Shown: positions 8,808 through 17,199 of the stretch, in pieces
Layout: every line of letters begins with the position of its first letter
Position numbering within the stretch: position 1 is the first letter of the stretch
NCBI RefSeq assembly: GCF_003325355.1
Contig: NZ_CP030850.1
Coordinates: 4,030,001-4,094,000 of the forward strand
Origin: Runella rosea
GTDB lineage: Bacteria > Bacteroidota > Bacteroidia > Cytophagales > Spirosomataceae
Length of the DNA: 64,000 nt
Direction of reading: 5' to 3'
Made by a program: the position numbers and the translations under genes
The notes under the pieces: model-generated
Told to the model about the DNA's origin: nothing
The model's input: the letters and a program-made list of their open reading frames with translations, nothing else
Databases searched by the model: none

Positions 8808-9845
8808 ATGGACCTGACTACTCGCAAATTCAGCATCGCGGAAATCATCCCCGAAACGTCTGATACCAAGACGTTTGTCTTACAACCCATTGATGATGCT
8901 CTTTTCGAGTATCAAGCAGGGCAATTTTTGACGTTGTTATTTGATGAATACGGCCACGAAGTCAGGCGCTCTTTTTCATTTTCAACGGCACCGAGGGTAG
9001 ATGAGCTACCAGCCATTACCATCAAACGCGTTCCGAACGGGTTGGTTTCGCGCCGATTGCTTGATTATGCAAAAGAGGGCGACGTCCTTACTGCACTAGA
9101 ACCTTCAGGACGATTTATTATTCCACCTTATGAAGTACCAGGCCATGTGTTTTTGATGGGTGCCGGGAGCGGTATTACCCCGCTGTTTTCGTTACTGAAA
9201 CATCTTCTGTACGCTGCACCAGAAACGTCCGTTACGCTTCTGTACAGCAACCGAACCGTTGAGTCCACTATTTATTACGAACAACTGCAACAGCTGCAGG
9301 CCGCGCATCCGGAACGTTTGAAAGTGATCTTCTTTTGGGGAAATGCCAAAAACCTGCGTCAGGCCCGGCTTAATAATTCGATGCTGGAAGAAATCGTGAA
9401 CCAACACCTAATCTCTTCCAAAGACGATGTGCTTTTTTACACCTGCGGGCCATTGCACTTTATGCTTATGGTGCAAATTACGCTGCTGACCATGGGCTTT
9501 GCCAAAGACCGCATCCACCGTGAATTTTATACGGTCGATACCAAACCCCCTACTCCAAAGCAGTATCAACCGCAATCTGTAACACTCGACTTCAAAGGGA
9601 CATCCACAATGGTTGAAGTCGTTAATAACCTAACGATTTTGGATGCGGGATTAAAAGCAGGCTTGCCTTTGCCTTATAACTGCCGCTCAGGCCAATGCGG
9701 AAGTTGCATTGCCCAATGCGCAAAAGGAGTCGTTGAAATGGAATACAACGAAATCCTGACCGACGAAGAAGTAACGCTCGGCCGTGTACTAACGTGTATG
9801 GCGCACCCACTTACGGCCGATGTGCGCGTATCGTGGGATGTTTAA
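8808..9845 (+). CDS. Ferredoxin reductase-type oxidoreductase with 2Fe-2S domain
   Basis: 345-aa flavoprotein of the ferredoxin-NADP reductase family fused to a plant-type ferredoxin, as in PaaE and flavodoxin/hemin reductases. An FAD-binding barrel comes first (RRSFSFSTAP, about 54-63), then the NAD(P) domain (GAGSGITPLFSLLKHLL, from about 118), and a C-terminal 2Fe-2S domain (YNCRSGQCGSC at about 290-300, closing Cys in LTCMAHP). It passes electrons from NAD(P)H through FAD to the cluster and on to an unknown acceptor. No phenylacetate genes are nearby, so PaaE itself is not supported. Its stop codon overlaps the stop of the convergent cysteine desulfurase gene. Confidence 0.88.
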   Translation: MDLTTRKFSIAEIIPETSDTKTFVLQPIDDALFEYQAGQFLTLLFDEYGHEVRRSFSFSTAPRVDELPAITIKRVPNGLVSRRLLDYAKEGDVLTALEPSGRFIIPPYEVPGHVFLMGAGSGITPLFSLLKHLLYAAPETSVTLLYSNRTVESTIYYEQLQQLQAAHPERLKVIFFWGNAKNLRQARLNNSMLEEIVNQHLISSKDDVLFYTCGPLHFMLMVQITLLTMGFAKDRIHREFYTVDTKPPTPKQYQPQSVTLDFKGTSTMVEVVNNLTILDAGLKAGLPLPYNCRSGQCGSCIAQCAKGVVEMEYNEILTDEEVTLGRVLTCMAHPLTADVRVSWDV

Positions 9846-11002
9846 ACCGTCACTGCTTTATACATTTCTGCAACGGTATTTACGGCATAGTCAATATCTG
9901 CTTCGGTATTGTATTTTCCAAATGAAAAACGCACATTTCCACGGTCTGGAGCCACGCCAAGCGCACCTAACACGTGCGAGCCCACTTCTGAGCCGCTAGA
10001 ACAGGCACTTCCGCCCGAAGCTGAAATCTTGGCAATATCTAAATTAAAAAGCAACATATCGCTGATGTCCGACGGCGGCAGACTCACGTTCAGTACGGTA
10101 TAATTACTGCGCTCCATATTTTCACAATCACCATTAAAACGCACATCTTCTATCTTTTCGCGGAAGCCCGCAATCATACGTTTTTTCAAATGCTCAATAT
10201 GTGCACGGTGGCTGTCCATGTCGCGATACGCAATTTCTAAGGCTTTCCCCAACCCCACAATTCCGTACACGTTCTCTGTTCCGCCGCGCATATTGCGCTC
10301 CTGCGAACCCCCATGAATGTAAGGGTGAATTTTTACATCGGCATTGATGTACAAGAAGCCAACACCTTTCGGTCCGTTGAATTTATGGGCTGCTCCAACG
10401 ATAAAATGCGTTTTGAGTTGTTTCAAGTCGTGCCGTAGATGCCCCACGGTTTGAACCGTATCACTGTGAAAAATGGCATTATACTGCGCACACAAATCAC
10501 CTACTACATTCAAATCCAGCAAGTTGCCAATTTCATTGTTGCCGTGCATCAATGATACCAGCGAGCGCGGATTAGTCTGAAGTAATTCCTCCAAATGATT
10601 CAAATCAATATGGCCTTTGGCATCAATATTCACAAGGCTCAACTTGATTTTGCCCGCTTTGGCCAGATATTCCAAGGTATGCAATACCGCGTGGTGTTCC
10701 AACGGTGACGTAATGGCGTGCGTTAAGCCATAATTATCAATACTACAAGTAATGGCCATATTGTCGGCTTCTGTACCACCCGATGTGAAAAATATCTGTG
10801 CCGGTGAAGTATTCAATAACCCCGCTACCGTTTTACGCGCCTGCTCAATGGCTGATTTCACCACACGTCCGTGTCCATGAATAGAGGATGGATTGCCATA
10901 CTGCTCAGTCATCCAGGGAAGCATGGTTTCGATAACTTCAGGGGATATACGGGTGGTGGCGGCATTGTCCAGATAAACGCGGTCGGCTACGGAGCGAATC
11001 AT
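9842..11002 (-). CDS. Cysteine desulfurase (NifS/IscS type)
   Basis: PLP enzyme that removes sulfur from cysteine for Fe-S cluster and thio-cofactor assembly. Start YLDNAATTRISPEV is diagnostic. The PLP lysine is K207 in VGAAHKFNGPKG, and the sulfur-accepting Cys is C334 in GGSACSSGSEVGSH. RGGTENVYGIVG supports the class V aminotransferase fold. The 386-aa length is that of the NifS/IscS group, not SufS. No iscU or other cluster-assembly gene lies beside it, so whether it serves Fe-S assembly or tRNA thiolation cannot be decided here. A promoter is visible upstream at 11059-11089. Confidence 0.93.
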   Translation of the reverse strand: MIRSVADRVYLDNAATTRISPEVIETMLPWMTEQYGNPSSIHGHGRVVKSAIEQARKTVAGLLNTSPAQIFFTSGGTEADNMAITCSIDNYGLTHAITSPLEHHAVLHTLEYLAKAGKIKLSLVNIDAKGHIDLNHLEELLQTNPRSLVSLMHGNNEIGNLLDLNVVGDLCAQYNAIFHSDTVQTVGHLRHDLKQLKTHFIVGAAHKFNGPKGVGFLYINADVKIHPYIHGGSQERNMRGGTENVYGIVGLGKALEIAYRDMDSHRAHIEHLKKRMIAGFREKIEDVRFNGDCENMERSNYTVLNVSLPPSDISDMLLFNLDIAKISASGGSACSSGSEVGSHVLGALGVAPDRGNVRFSFGKYNTEADIDYAVNTVAEMYKAVTV

Positions 11003-11058
11003 TGGAGTAGTGTTAGTAAATGTTGAAGTGTTTTAAGACACTGAAAAATTATTAACTG

Positions 11059-11089
11059 CAAAAATACGCTGAAAGTTCTACTCTATCAA
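11059..11089 (-). promoter_or_regulatory. Promoter of the cysteine desulfurase gene
   Basis: On the minus strand TTG (11089-11087) is followed after 20 nt by TATTTTTG (11066-11059), a full match to the Bacteroidota TAnnTTTG consensus at the right distance. It gives a leader of roughly 50 nt before the ATG at 11002. Confidence 0.55.
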
Positions 11090-11201
11090 CCTATCGAGTC
11101 GACCGAGTAATCATTTTTTCGAATAACCTCCAAAGAATGTTTGGTACAAAAATTGACGATTTCTTAAAAATTACGTTCAATTTTGTAGAAAATCTGTTCC
11201 A

Positions 11202-12161
11202 ATGCCCATTATTAATCAGTCAACCTATCCAGGCCCACCTCGTTATCTGTTCAATTGTCATTTGCAAACCATCGTTCCCAGCGTTTTTCGGAAGATTGAA
11301 GGAGTGGCGTACGAGCGCGAACGGTTCTTGCTCTCAGACGGTGATTTTGTAGATATTGATTGGCTAGATACACGTAGTAAAAAACTGGTGGTACTAACGC
11401 ACGGTTTGGAAGGCGATTCGGGAAGACATTACATCAAAGGAACCGCCAAATTGTTTTCACAAAATGGCTGGGATGTACTAGCATGGAACTGCCGCTCATG
11501 CAGCGGTGAAATGAACAAAGCCTTTCGGCTGTACAATCATGGTGAAATTGGCGACATCAGCGAACTCATCAACTACGCCCTGCGCACCAAACACTACGAA
11601 AAAATAGTACTTGTGGGATACAGCATGGGAGGAAATATCTCCTTAAAATACGTGGGAGCGAGGGGCAAAGAGTTACCAGACGTTGTACGAGGCGCAGCAG
11701 CATTTTCAGCCCCTACCAATCTGAAAACCAGCGCAGAACTACTCGATTTACCAAAAAATCGGTTTTACCGCGACCGGTTTATGAAAAAATTAACGAAAAA
11801 AATCACCGCTAAATCGGAGCTGTATCCGGGTAAATTGGACATGAGCCGCTTGAAAAACGTTAAAGTTTGGAAAGATTTTGATGATTTTTTTTCAGCGCCC
11901 GTCAACGGCTACCGCGATGCCGACGATTTTTACGAACAGGCATCCGCCGTCAATTTCATCAAAGAAGTACGCATTCCCATTTTGATTTGTAACGCCCAAA
12001 ACGACCCTATTTTAAATGCCGACTGTGCTCCGAAAGCATTGGCAGAAAAACACCCCTTCATTTTTGTAGAAACCCCCAAAACGGGCGGACACGTGGGTTT
12101 TTTGGTTAAAAACGATAAGTTTACGTGGTCAGAACGTCGAGCATTGGATTTTCTGAGTTAA
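11202..12161 (+). CDS. YheT-family alpha/beta hydrolase
   Basis: 319-aa hydrolase of the YheT/ABHD1-3 group. The N-terminus NCHLQTIVPSVFRKIEG is typical of that group. The nucleophile elbow is GYSMGG with Ser at 141, the oxyanion-side motif is LTHGLEGDSGRHYIKG, the acid is likely the Asp in NAQNDPIL, and the His is in GGHVGF near the C-terminus, completing a Ser-Asp-His triad. The substrate is unknown; relatives act on lipid or ester substrates. It is a single gene bounded by a strong bidirectional terminator. Confidence 0.88.
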   Translation: MPIINQSTYPGPPRYLFNCHLQTIVPSVFRKIEGVAYERERFLLSDGDFVDIDWLDTRSKKLVVLTHGLEGDSGRHYIKGTAKLFSQNGWDVLAWNCRSCSGEMNKAFRLYNHGEIGDISELINYALRTKHYEKIVLVGYSMGGNISLKYVGARGKELPDVVRGAAAFSAPTNLKTSAELLDLPKNRFYRDRFMKKLTKKITAKSELYPGKLDMSRLKNVKVWKDFDDFFSAPVNGYRDADDFYEQASAVNFIKEVRIPILICNAQNDPILNADCAPKALAEKHPFIFVETPKTGGHVGFLVKNDKFTWSERRALDFLS

Positions 12162-12164
12162 AAC

Positions 12165-12203
12165 TAAAAAGCCCTCGAAGTTTAGACTTTCGAGGGCTTT
12201 TTA
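12165..12203. terminator. Bidirectional terminator
   Basis: The sequence AAAAAGCCCTCGAAG is mirrored by CTTTCGAGGGCTTTTT around a short loop. With A-runs on one side and T-runs on the other, it can stop transcription of the hydrolase gene (+) and of the small gene at 12205-12462 (-), whose stop codons flank it. Confidence 0.85.
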
Positions 12204-12204
12204 G

Positions 12205-12462
12205 TCATGACAGGTGCTTTTTGAGGATATTCTCAATCATGTCGCCACTGACGTAAATCGGCTTGTCGGTAATGGTTATTTTGAGTTTGTTATCTTCTAC
12301 CGCGTATTCACCTTTTACCTTGCTGATTCCAGCAGGAAGCGAAAAAGAGCCCGTTGCACTGTCGCCAGTCATGGTGCCATTTCCTGATTCAATGGCGCGT
12401 TTTGCTTTCGCCAAAATTGTTTCTGCGGTTCCTTCAAACGGAACATCGAAATTGTGTGCCAT
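12205..12462 (-). CDS. Small conserved-type protein of unknown function
   Basis: 85 aa, soluble, no signal peptide. It starts MAHNFDVPFEGTAETILAKA, an amphipathic helix after a short strand, followed by alternating strands (GTMTGDSATGSFSLPAGIS, YAVEDNKLKITITDKP) and a final helix. The strand pattern recalls SRPBCC-like ligand-binding folds, but I do not recognise the family with certainty. Codon use fits the neighbours and the terminator directly behind it supports a real gene. It stands alone between convergent and co-directional genes. Confidence 0.7.
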   Translation of the reverse strand: MAHNFDVPFEGTAETILAKAKRAIESGNGTMTGDSATGSFSLPAGISKVKGEYAVEDNKLKITITDKPIYVSGDMIENILKKHLS

Positions 12463-12505
12463 AAGTTCTGTTACTTTAATACATTGACCTATTTAGGGCG
12501 CGAAG

Positions 12506-13030
12506 TTAAAAATTTACCAACAATTCCGCTTGCTCGTGAATAAGTTGATTGATAAGCGCATCTTTAATTTCTCCTTCTTGAAAATTTTTCTTCATAAACG
12601 GAATCTTCACCCGCTGGGCCAGCACATTCAAACCTAAGTAATGGAAAACATCAATTAAATGACTCAACGCCAACGCCGAACCTTGTACACCGTCCGAAAT
12701 TCCCACCAGAGCGGCCTTTTTATGCTTTAATTCGCTAGGATAGCCCAATCCGTCAATGAACCCTTTTAGTGCTCCGGGGTAAGAACCGTTGTATTCCGGT
12801 ACGATAAAAACAAATTTATCGGCCTCCTTCATCATCTTACGATAGGCATTAAAAACTTCATTTTTTCCGTTATTTTCGTACAAAGCAGTCCTTATGAAGT
12901 CGTCAGGAAGTTCGGCAATGTCCAAAATCTGACTTTCGGCATTGAATTCGGCGAGTAACTTTTGATAAAACAAAGCTACGTCTTTTGATTTGGAGTTTCG
13001 CCGATTGGTACCGACTACGATTGTTATCAT
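12506..13030 (-). CDS. NADPH-dependent FMN reductase
   Basis: 174-aa flavodoxin-fold reductase. I choose the ATG at 13030 because MITIVVGTNRRNSKSKDVA is the classic FMN phosphate-binding start (GTNRRNS); the extra 22 upstream codons encode an unrelated hydrophobic stretch. The second FMN motif is VPEYNGSYPGALKGFIDGL at about residues 95-113. Enzymes of this type reduce FMN, quinones, azo dyes or chromate. It lies 43 nt after the upstream end of the small gene at 12205-12462, on the same strand, so the two may share a transcript. Confidence 0.9.
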   Translation of the reverse strand: MITIVVGTNRRNSKSKDVALFYQKLLAEFNAESQILDIAELPDDFIRTALYENNGKNEVFNAYRKMMKEADKFVFIVPEYNGSYPGALKGFIDGLGYPSELKHKKAALVGISDGVQGSALALSHLIDVFHYLGLNVLAQRVKIPFMKKNFQEGEIKDALINQLIHEQAELLVNF

Positions 13031-13328
13031 TTTGATAAATGGAACGTTATATACCAGATAAATGACAAGCAGCCCTAAATTGTTCAATAAAAACAAAAAT
13101 CATCTTGTATTCACCTAAACTTTTCTGGCAAAATGGTCTGTTTTTTTGTATTAGGCTGAAACAAATCACACTCATTATCACGTTTTTACCTTTAATTGAG
13201 AGCCTGTAATAATGATAATTCGTCAAATCACCTCTGCAGTTTTTCTCCAAAAATCGATGCATATAAAATTTTATAACCCATTCCAACCTTTCTTTAAACC
13301 TGTGCGTCATTAGAACATACCGGCATAC
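13031..13328. other. Divergent intergenic region (FMN reductase / sigma factor)
   Basis: About 300 bp, AT-rich, between divergent genes. I found no complete TAnnTTTG promoter. A 14-bp perfect palindrome TATAAAATTTTATA lies at 13262-13275, 54 nt before the sigma-factor ATG, and might be an operator or part of the promoter. No RNA gene is evident. Confidence 0.4.
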
Positions 13329-13859
13329 ATGAAAGATGAACGAACGTTAGTTGAAGGGTGTCGAAATAAAGACCGCATAGCCCAGCGAACGCTTTATGAG
13401 CGTTTTGCGGGGAGAATGTTTGCCGTTTGTCAACGCTACACGCGCAGCCGTTTTGAGGCCGAGGATGTTCTTCAAGAAGCGTTTATTAAGGTTTTTTCCC
13501 AGATACATACGTTCAGGTATGATTGCCCGTTGGAAGCGTGGATTAAGCGTGTGGTCATTAATACGGCCATTTCATATTTGCGAAAAGAAAAAGCTTACTT
13601 AGAGCAAGCAGATATTGATAATCATACTGACGCCGTAGCAGAAAACGAAACTGCTCTGTCGGGCATTCAATACCAGCAGTTGCTGTCGTTGGTCCGCGAA
13701 TTACCACCCGGCTGCCAATCGGTGTTCAACCTGTACGCCATAGAGGGTTATCAACACAATGAAATTGCCGAAATGCTAGGTATTTCAGAAGGTACGTCCA
13801 AATCGCAATACGCCAGGGCAAAACAGTTGTTACAGGCAAAGATGTTGGAAAGTTTTTAA
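13329..13859 (+). CDS. RNA polymerase sigma factor, ECF family
   Basis: 176-aa sigma-70 family protein with only regions 2 and 4, as in ECF sigma factors. Region 2 runs about 20-90 (LYERFAGRMFAVCQRYTRSR, FEAEDVLQEAFIKVFSQI, and PLEAWIKRVVINTAISYLRK). Region 4 runs about 118-172 (LPPGCQSVFNLYAIEGYQHN, then EIAEMLGISEGTSKSQYARA, a helix-turn-helix). Its direct neighbour 21 nt downstream is a probable anti-sigma protein. In Bacteroidota such pairs usually answer an envelope signal. It probably directs its own operon, but I cannot identify its promoter. Confidence 0.93.
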   Translation: MKDERTLVEGCRNKDRIAQRTLYERFAGRMFAVCQRYTRSRFEAEDVLQEAFIKVFSQIHTFRYDCPLEAWIKRVVINTAISYLRKEKAYLEQADIDNHTDAVAENETALSGIQYQQLLSLVRELPPGCQSVFNLYAIEGYQHNEIAEMLGISEGTSKSQYARAKQLLQAKMLESF

Positions 13860-13880
13860 ATTAGGTTTCAGTTAGAAAAA

Positions 13881-15464
13881 ATGGATACGTCGGAACAGAA
13901 TAATTTTGAGGAAAACTGGCGCAGAGCGTTTGACGACGCCTCTGAGACGCCCCCCGATTCGGTGTGGGCGCGGATAGAGGAACGTTTGGACGAAGAGGAG
14001 AAGGAGCGCGTGGTGGTGTTGCCGTTGTGGCGTCGTTGGCAAAATATGCATTGGATAGCGGCGGCGGGTGTGGCGTTGTTTGCTATTTCGTTGGGGGGAT
14101 GGTGGTTGAGTCAAAACACCAGTTCAGATGTGTTGCATGGAAACATCGCCCAAAATGAAGCGAAAGTAATTGTTCCCAATAAAGAGACTATTTCAAAGGA
14201 GCAAAACAAAAAACCAACCCCTGAAATCACCTCTCCCGAAGAAACTTCCCAACCAGCTATTGTACATAAAGAACAGAAACAAGTTGACGAAAATCCACTC
14301 CAACTTTCTAAACAACCATCTATTGCCTCAACTGACAACTCATCTAACAAAAAAAACAAATCGGTTGCTACCGATATTGCTAAAAAATTGCCAACACATT
14401 TGGCGATAAAAGAAGAGAGTGCGGTTGCTAAAACGCAGTCTTCCAACCCAATGCCCGTTTTATCAGCCACTCCACAACCCAATTCAATCCTTAAAGAAAA
14501 CCGTCTGCAAACGAATGATTTGATTGCTAACCAATTGACTATATCCACACCTATTTTTGAATCAACACCAGCAGTAGAAATTAATGCACTCGACGGCAAA
14601 AATCTCCGCAACTTGCCAGGTTTATCCAAAAAACAAATTTGGGTAGCCTATCACACACCAGAAAACAGTACCGAAACACCCAAAAAAGCCTCTACGAAAG
14701 AGTATTGGGCATCGGTCGGTATTATGCCTGCCAGCTATAATGCAGGAGTGGCCATTGGAGGAAGCTCCGCTGGTCGGGCGTTTGCGATGTCGGGCCAAAA
14801 TGCGTTGGCCAATACGACCAACTCTACCAATGCTGGCTCAAACCGCGCTGCCCTTTCGTACGCGGTTCAGTGGCAGGGAGGTTTACAATTGAACCAACGC
14901 TGGTCTATCGAAACAGGGGTTAACTATTTACAGGGGAATTCTATCTTTGAAGGGACCAATGGATTCAATGTTTACACCAACAGTTACGTGAACAACCTCG
15001 AAGCAGCCGTCAACCTGAGTAATAATCTTACAAAACAGTATGATTTTGCGAGTGCAGGGAGCGATAAATCCCAAATTCAGTCATTTGCCACCAATCAAAA
15101 CATTTCGAACGCCTACCAGTATTTACAAGTCCCAGTGCAAGCTGGATTTGCGTTGGTCAAGCCCAAACGCAAGCTGTCTCTTTGGCTTATAGGCGGCTTT
15201 ATCAATAATATTTTCTTACGAAACAGCTTTGAATCAGGACAGGAGCGCATCGTTTCCGTAAGCGGAGCCGACAATCCTTACAAGACACTGTCGTTGTCAG
15301 CAAGTACGGGAATGCGAGTTCAATACAAAATGAGCAAACGCTGGACCACGTTGATTTCAGGAAATTATCAACAAGCACTTGGCTCCAATACCCGTTCTAA
15401 CGCACTTTTTGACGCCAAACCTCACCTCTTCGGCGTAGGTGCAGGATTAAGGTACGGATTTTGA
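13881..15464 (+). CDS. Probable anti-sigma factor fused to an outer-membrane-type beta barrel
   Basis: 527 aa, co-transcribed with the sigma factor. Residues 1-50 are charged and helical with PPDSVWARIEERLDEEE, a start often seen in Bacteroidota anti-sigma-like proteins. A single transmembrane helix follows (about 57-76, HWIAAAGVALFAISLGGWWL). Residues 80-265 are a Lys/Gln/Ser/Thr-rich, low-complexity linker. From about 270 to the end there are repeated amphipathic strands (WQGGLQLNQRWSIETGVNY, KLSLWLIGGFINNIF, LFGVGAGLRYGF), ending in Phe as outer-membrane barrels do. If the reading is right, one chain would span the inner membrane, the periplasm and possibly the outer membrane. The anti-sigma role is inferred from context. 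Confidence 0.65.
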   Translation: MDTSEQNNFEENWRRAFDDASETPPDSVWARIEERLDEEEKERVVVLPLWRRWQNMHWIAAAGVALFAISLGGWWLSQNTSSDVLHGNIAQNEAKVIVPNKETISKEQNKKPTPEITSPEETSQPAIVHKEQKQVDENPLQLSKQPSIASTDNSSNKKNKSVATDIAKKLPTHLAIKEESAVAKTQSSNPMPVLSATPQPNSILKENRLQTNDLIANQLTISTPIFESTPAVEINALDGKNLRNLPGLSKKQIWVAYHTPENSTETPKKASTKEYWASVGIMPASYNAGVAIGGSSAGRAFAMSGQNALANTTNSTNAGSNRAALSYAVQWQGGLQLNQRWSIETGVNYLQGNSIFEGTNGFNVYTNSYVNNLEAAVNLSNNLTKQYDFASAGSDKSQIQSFATNQNISNAYQYLQVPVQAGFALVKPKRKLSLWLIGGFINNIFLRNSFESGQERIVSVSGADNPYKTLSLSASTGMRVQYKMSKRWTTLISGNYQQALGSNTRSNALFDAKPHLFGVGAGLRYGF

Positions 15465-15498
15465 ATGAGGCAAAATGTCAATAAGCGTTGATTGTTAG

Positions 15499-15532
15499 AA
15501 AAAGCCTCCGAACAGAACGCCGCTGCGGAGGC
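15499..15532 (-). terminator. Terminator of the polyferredoxin gene
   Basis: Read on the minus strand, GCCTCCG pairs with CGGAGGC (15532-15526 with 15510-15504) and is followed by a run of T. It lies 14 nt beyond the stop codon at 15546. The loop is rather long (15 nt). Confidence 0.65.
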
Positions 15533-15545
15533 ACAACCTTTGTAG

Positions 15546-17084
15546 CTACCGTTTCATATCATTGCCCAGCATTACCTCAGGTGCCACCATCACCCGTGAG
15601 CCTTCAGAGGCATTTTCGAGATTGAGTACACCGCGCGGGCATACAGCCGAACAAATACCACAACCCACGCACGAAGAGCGTACAATATCCTGTCCGCGTT
15701 GCGCATAGGCACGAACATCAATGCCCATTTCGCAGTAGGTTGAACAATTTCCGCAGGAAATGCATTGACCACCGTTCGTCGTGATGCGGAAACGTGATTT
15801 TTTGCGTTGCCAAAGGCCTAAGTAAGCGGCTAAAGGACACCCAAAACGGCACCAAACACGGTTGCCCATGAGCGGATAGAAACCCGTTCCGACCACGCCC
15901 GCAAAAATACCTCCAATCCAAAAACCATAGGCTGACCGGACGCTATAGCTGTCAATAAATAGGACATTAGAAGAGCCCGTAAAATATGTATAAAGTACCA
16001 TCGCGGTCATTAGCACCGCAAATACCAACACCCCATGTACTATATAGCGCTCAATTTTCCATGATTTCAATGTTTTATCTGAAAGTTGGCGATATGGGTC
16101 ACCTAGTGTTTCGGCCAAGCCTCCGCAGCCACATACCCACGAGCAATACCAGCGTTTCCCAAAGAAATACGTCATCACGGGTACCCCTATCAAGAATAAG
16201 ATGATGCCCCAAACCAACATAAAAATCCCTAACCCACCACTCTGGACCAAGCTGTTGAGATTGTAATCAAAGAAAAAGTCGTAATCGAGCGGCCAGATAT
16301 TTTTGAAATCGTAATAGGGTTTATTCAAACTCACCAGTATCTCTGGAATGATAAATGCCACTGCCGTCTGAAAAAACATCACCGATAGAGTACGTACTTG
16401 CTGGTAGCTGCTGTGGCGATATTTAATCAGCATCCGAATGCCCATCACCATCACGCAGATAGTATACAAAAATCCGTACAAAAACCACCGACTTGCCTCG
16501 CCGCCGTTGAGCGCTTTACTCAGAGGATCGACGAGCAGCGTCCAATTGACTAAATATTGGGGGAAATAGTAAAGTAAAATATAAAACCCGATCAGAAACG
16601 TACCTACCATCCACCCCAACGCCCCTCTTGCAGTAGATGATTGTTGAAAGATTTGATTGTTCTTGATACCAGGAAGCAATCGTAATTGTGGCAGTATGTA
16701 AAGTAAAGCCCCTAAAATAGCCAAGCCAAAAGTTAAGAAAAACCACAGAGAAGGGTTTTCTTTCAACGGTCCTTTGGCGGCAGCTTTGGTGATGGCAAAA
16801 CTGTATTCGTCATAAATAACCTTGTCCCACTGTTGGGCGGCTTTGTACTCCGAATTGAGCCCATTCAGCTCATTATCAAATGCATAACTAAATGCCCACC
16901 CATTGCTGTAGGTTTTGTTGAGCATGGTTTGCAGGCGTGTACCCAATGTAGACTGATGCTCGGGCTTGATGCTTTGTTGCACAATGGCTGGAGTGAGTGT
17001 AAACTCATTCAAAGTCAGCGAATAAAGCCACAATCCAAATCCTGCCAAAAACAGGATCAAGCCAAAACGAGAAAGAATTTTCAT
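15546..17084 (-). CDS. Membrane-bound 4Fe-4S polyferredoxin (NapH/NosR-like)
   Basis: 512 aa with about six membrane helices and a cysteine-rich C-terminal third. The motifs are WYCSWVCGCGGLAE and WCRFGCPLA, as in NapH/NosR/CcoG-type proteins, then two classic 4Fe-4S sets, CISCGNCSTYCEMGI and CVGCGICSAVCPRG. The N-terminal segment (1-115) has one membrane anchor and a periplasmic part with no recognised motif. It should move electrons between a quinol or membrane partner and a periplasmic or cytoplasmic acceptor. No nitrate, nitrous-oxide or cbb3-oxidase genes are nearby, so the partner is unknown. It stands alone between two terminators. Confidence 0.85.
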   Translation of the reverse strand: MKILSRFGLILFLAGFGLWLYSLTLNEFTLTPAIVQQSIKPEHQSTLGTRLQTMLNKTYSNGWAFSYAFDNELNGLNSEYKAAQQWDKVIYDEYSFAITKAAAKGPLKENPSLWFFLTFGLAILGALLYILPQLRLLPGIKNNQIFQQSSTARGALGWMVGTFLIGFYILLYYFPQYLVNWTLLVDPLSKALNGGEASRWFLYGFLYTICVMVMGIRMLIKYRHSSYQQVRTLSVMFFQTAVAFIIPEILVSLNKPYYDFKNIWPLDYDFFFDYNLNSLVQSGGLGIFMLVWGIILFLIGVPVMTYFFGKRWYCSWVCGCGGLAETLGDPYRQLSDKTLKSWKIERYIVHGVLVFAVLMTAMVLYTYFTGSSNVLFIDSYSVRSAYGFWIGGIFAGVVGTGFYPLMGNRVWCRFGCPLAAYLGLWQRKKSRFRITTNGGQCISCGNCSTYCEMGIDVRAYAQRGQDIVRSSCVGCGICSAVCPRGVLNLENASEGSRVMVAPEVMLGNDMKR

Positions 17085-17145
17085 GCCAAATTGAGGTTTT
17101 ACGTACCCCTAATATACTGCAAAAACCCATAAAAAGTTTTTCACA

Positions 17146-17176
17146 AAAAAAGCGCGAAGCCTTTTGAGCTCCGCGC
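17146..17176 (-). terminator. Terminator after atpC
   Basis: On the minus strand GCGCGGAGC (17176-17168) pairs with GCTTCGCGC (17160-17152) with one G-T type mismatch, followed by seven T. It lies 24 nt beyond the atpC stop and before the polyferredoxin gene. Confidence 0.75.
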
Positions 17177-17199
17177 CTGCAATGTATTCAAAAAAAATC

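Noticed and set aside
8417-8890. 157-codon minus-strand frame across the lysS end
   Set aside because: Runs over a terminator and two genuine genes on the other strand.
14111-14629. 172-codon minus-strand frame inside the anti-sigma/barrel gene
   Set aside because: Cys/Leu/Ser-rich shadow of the low-complexity linker.
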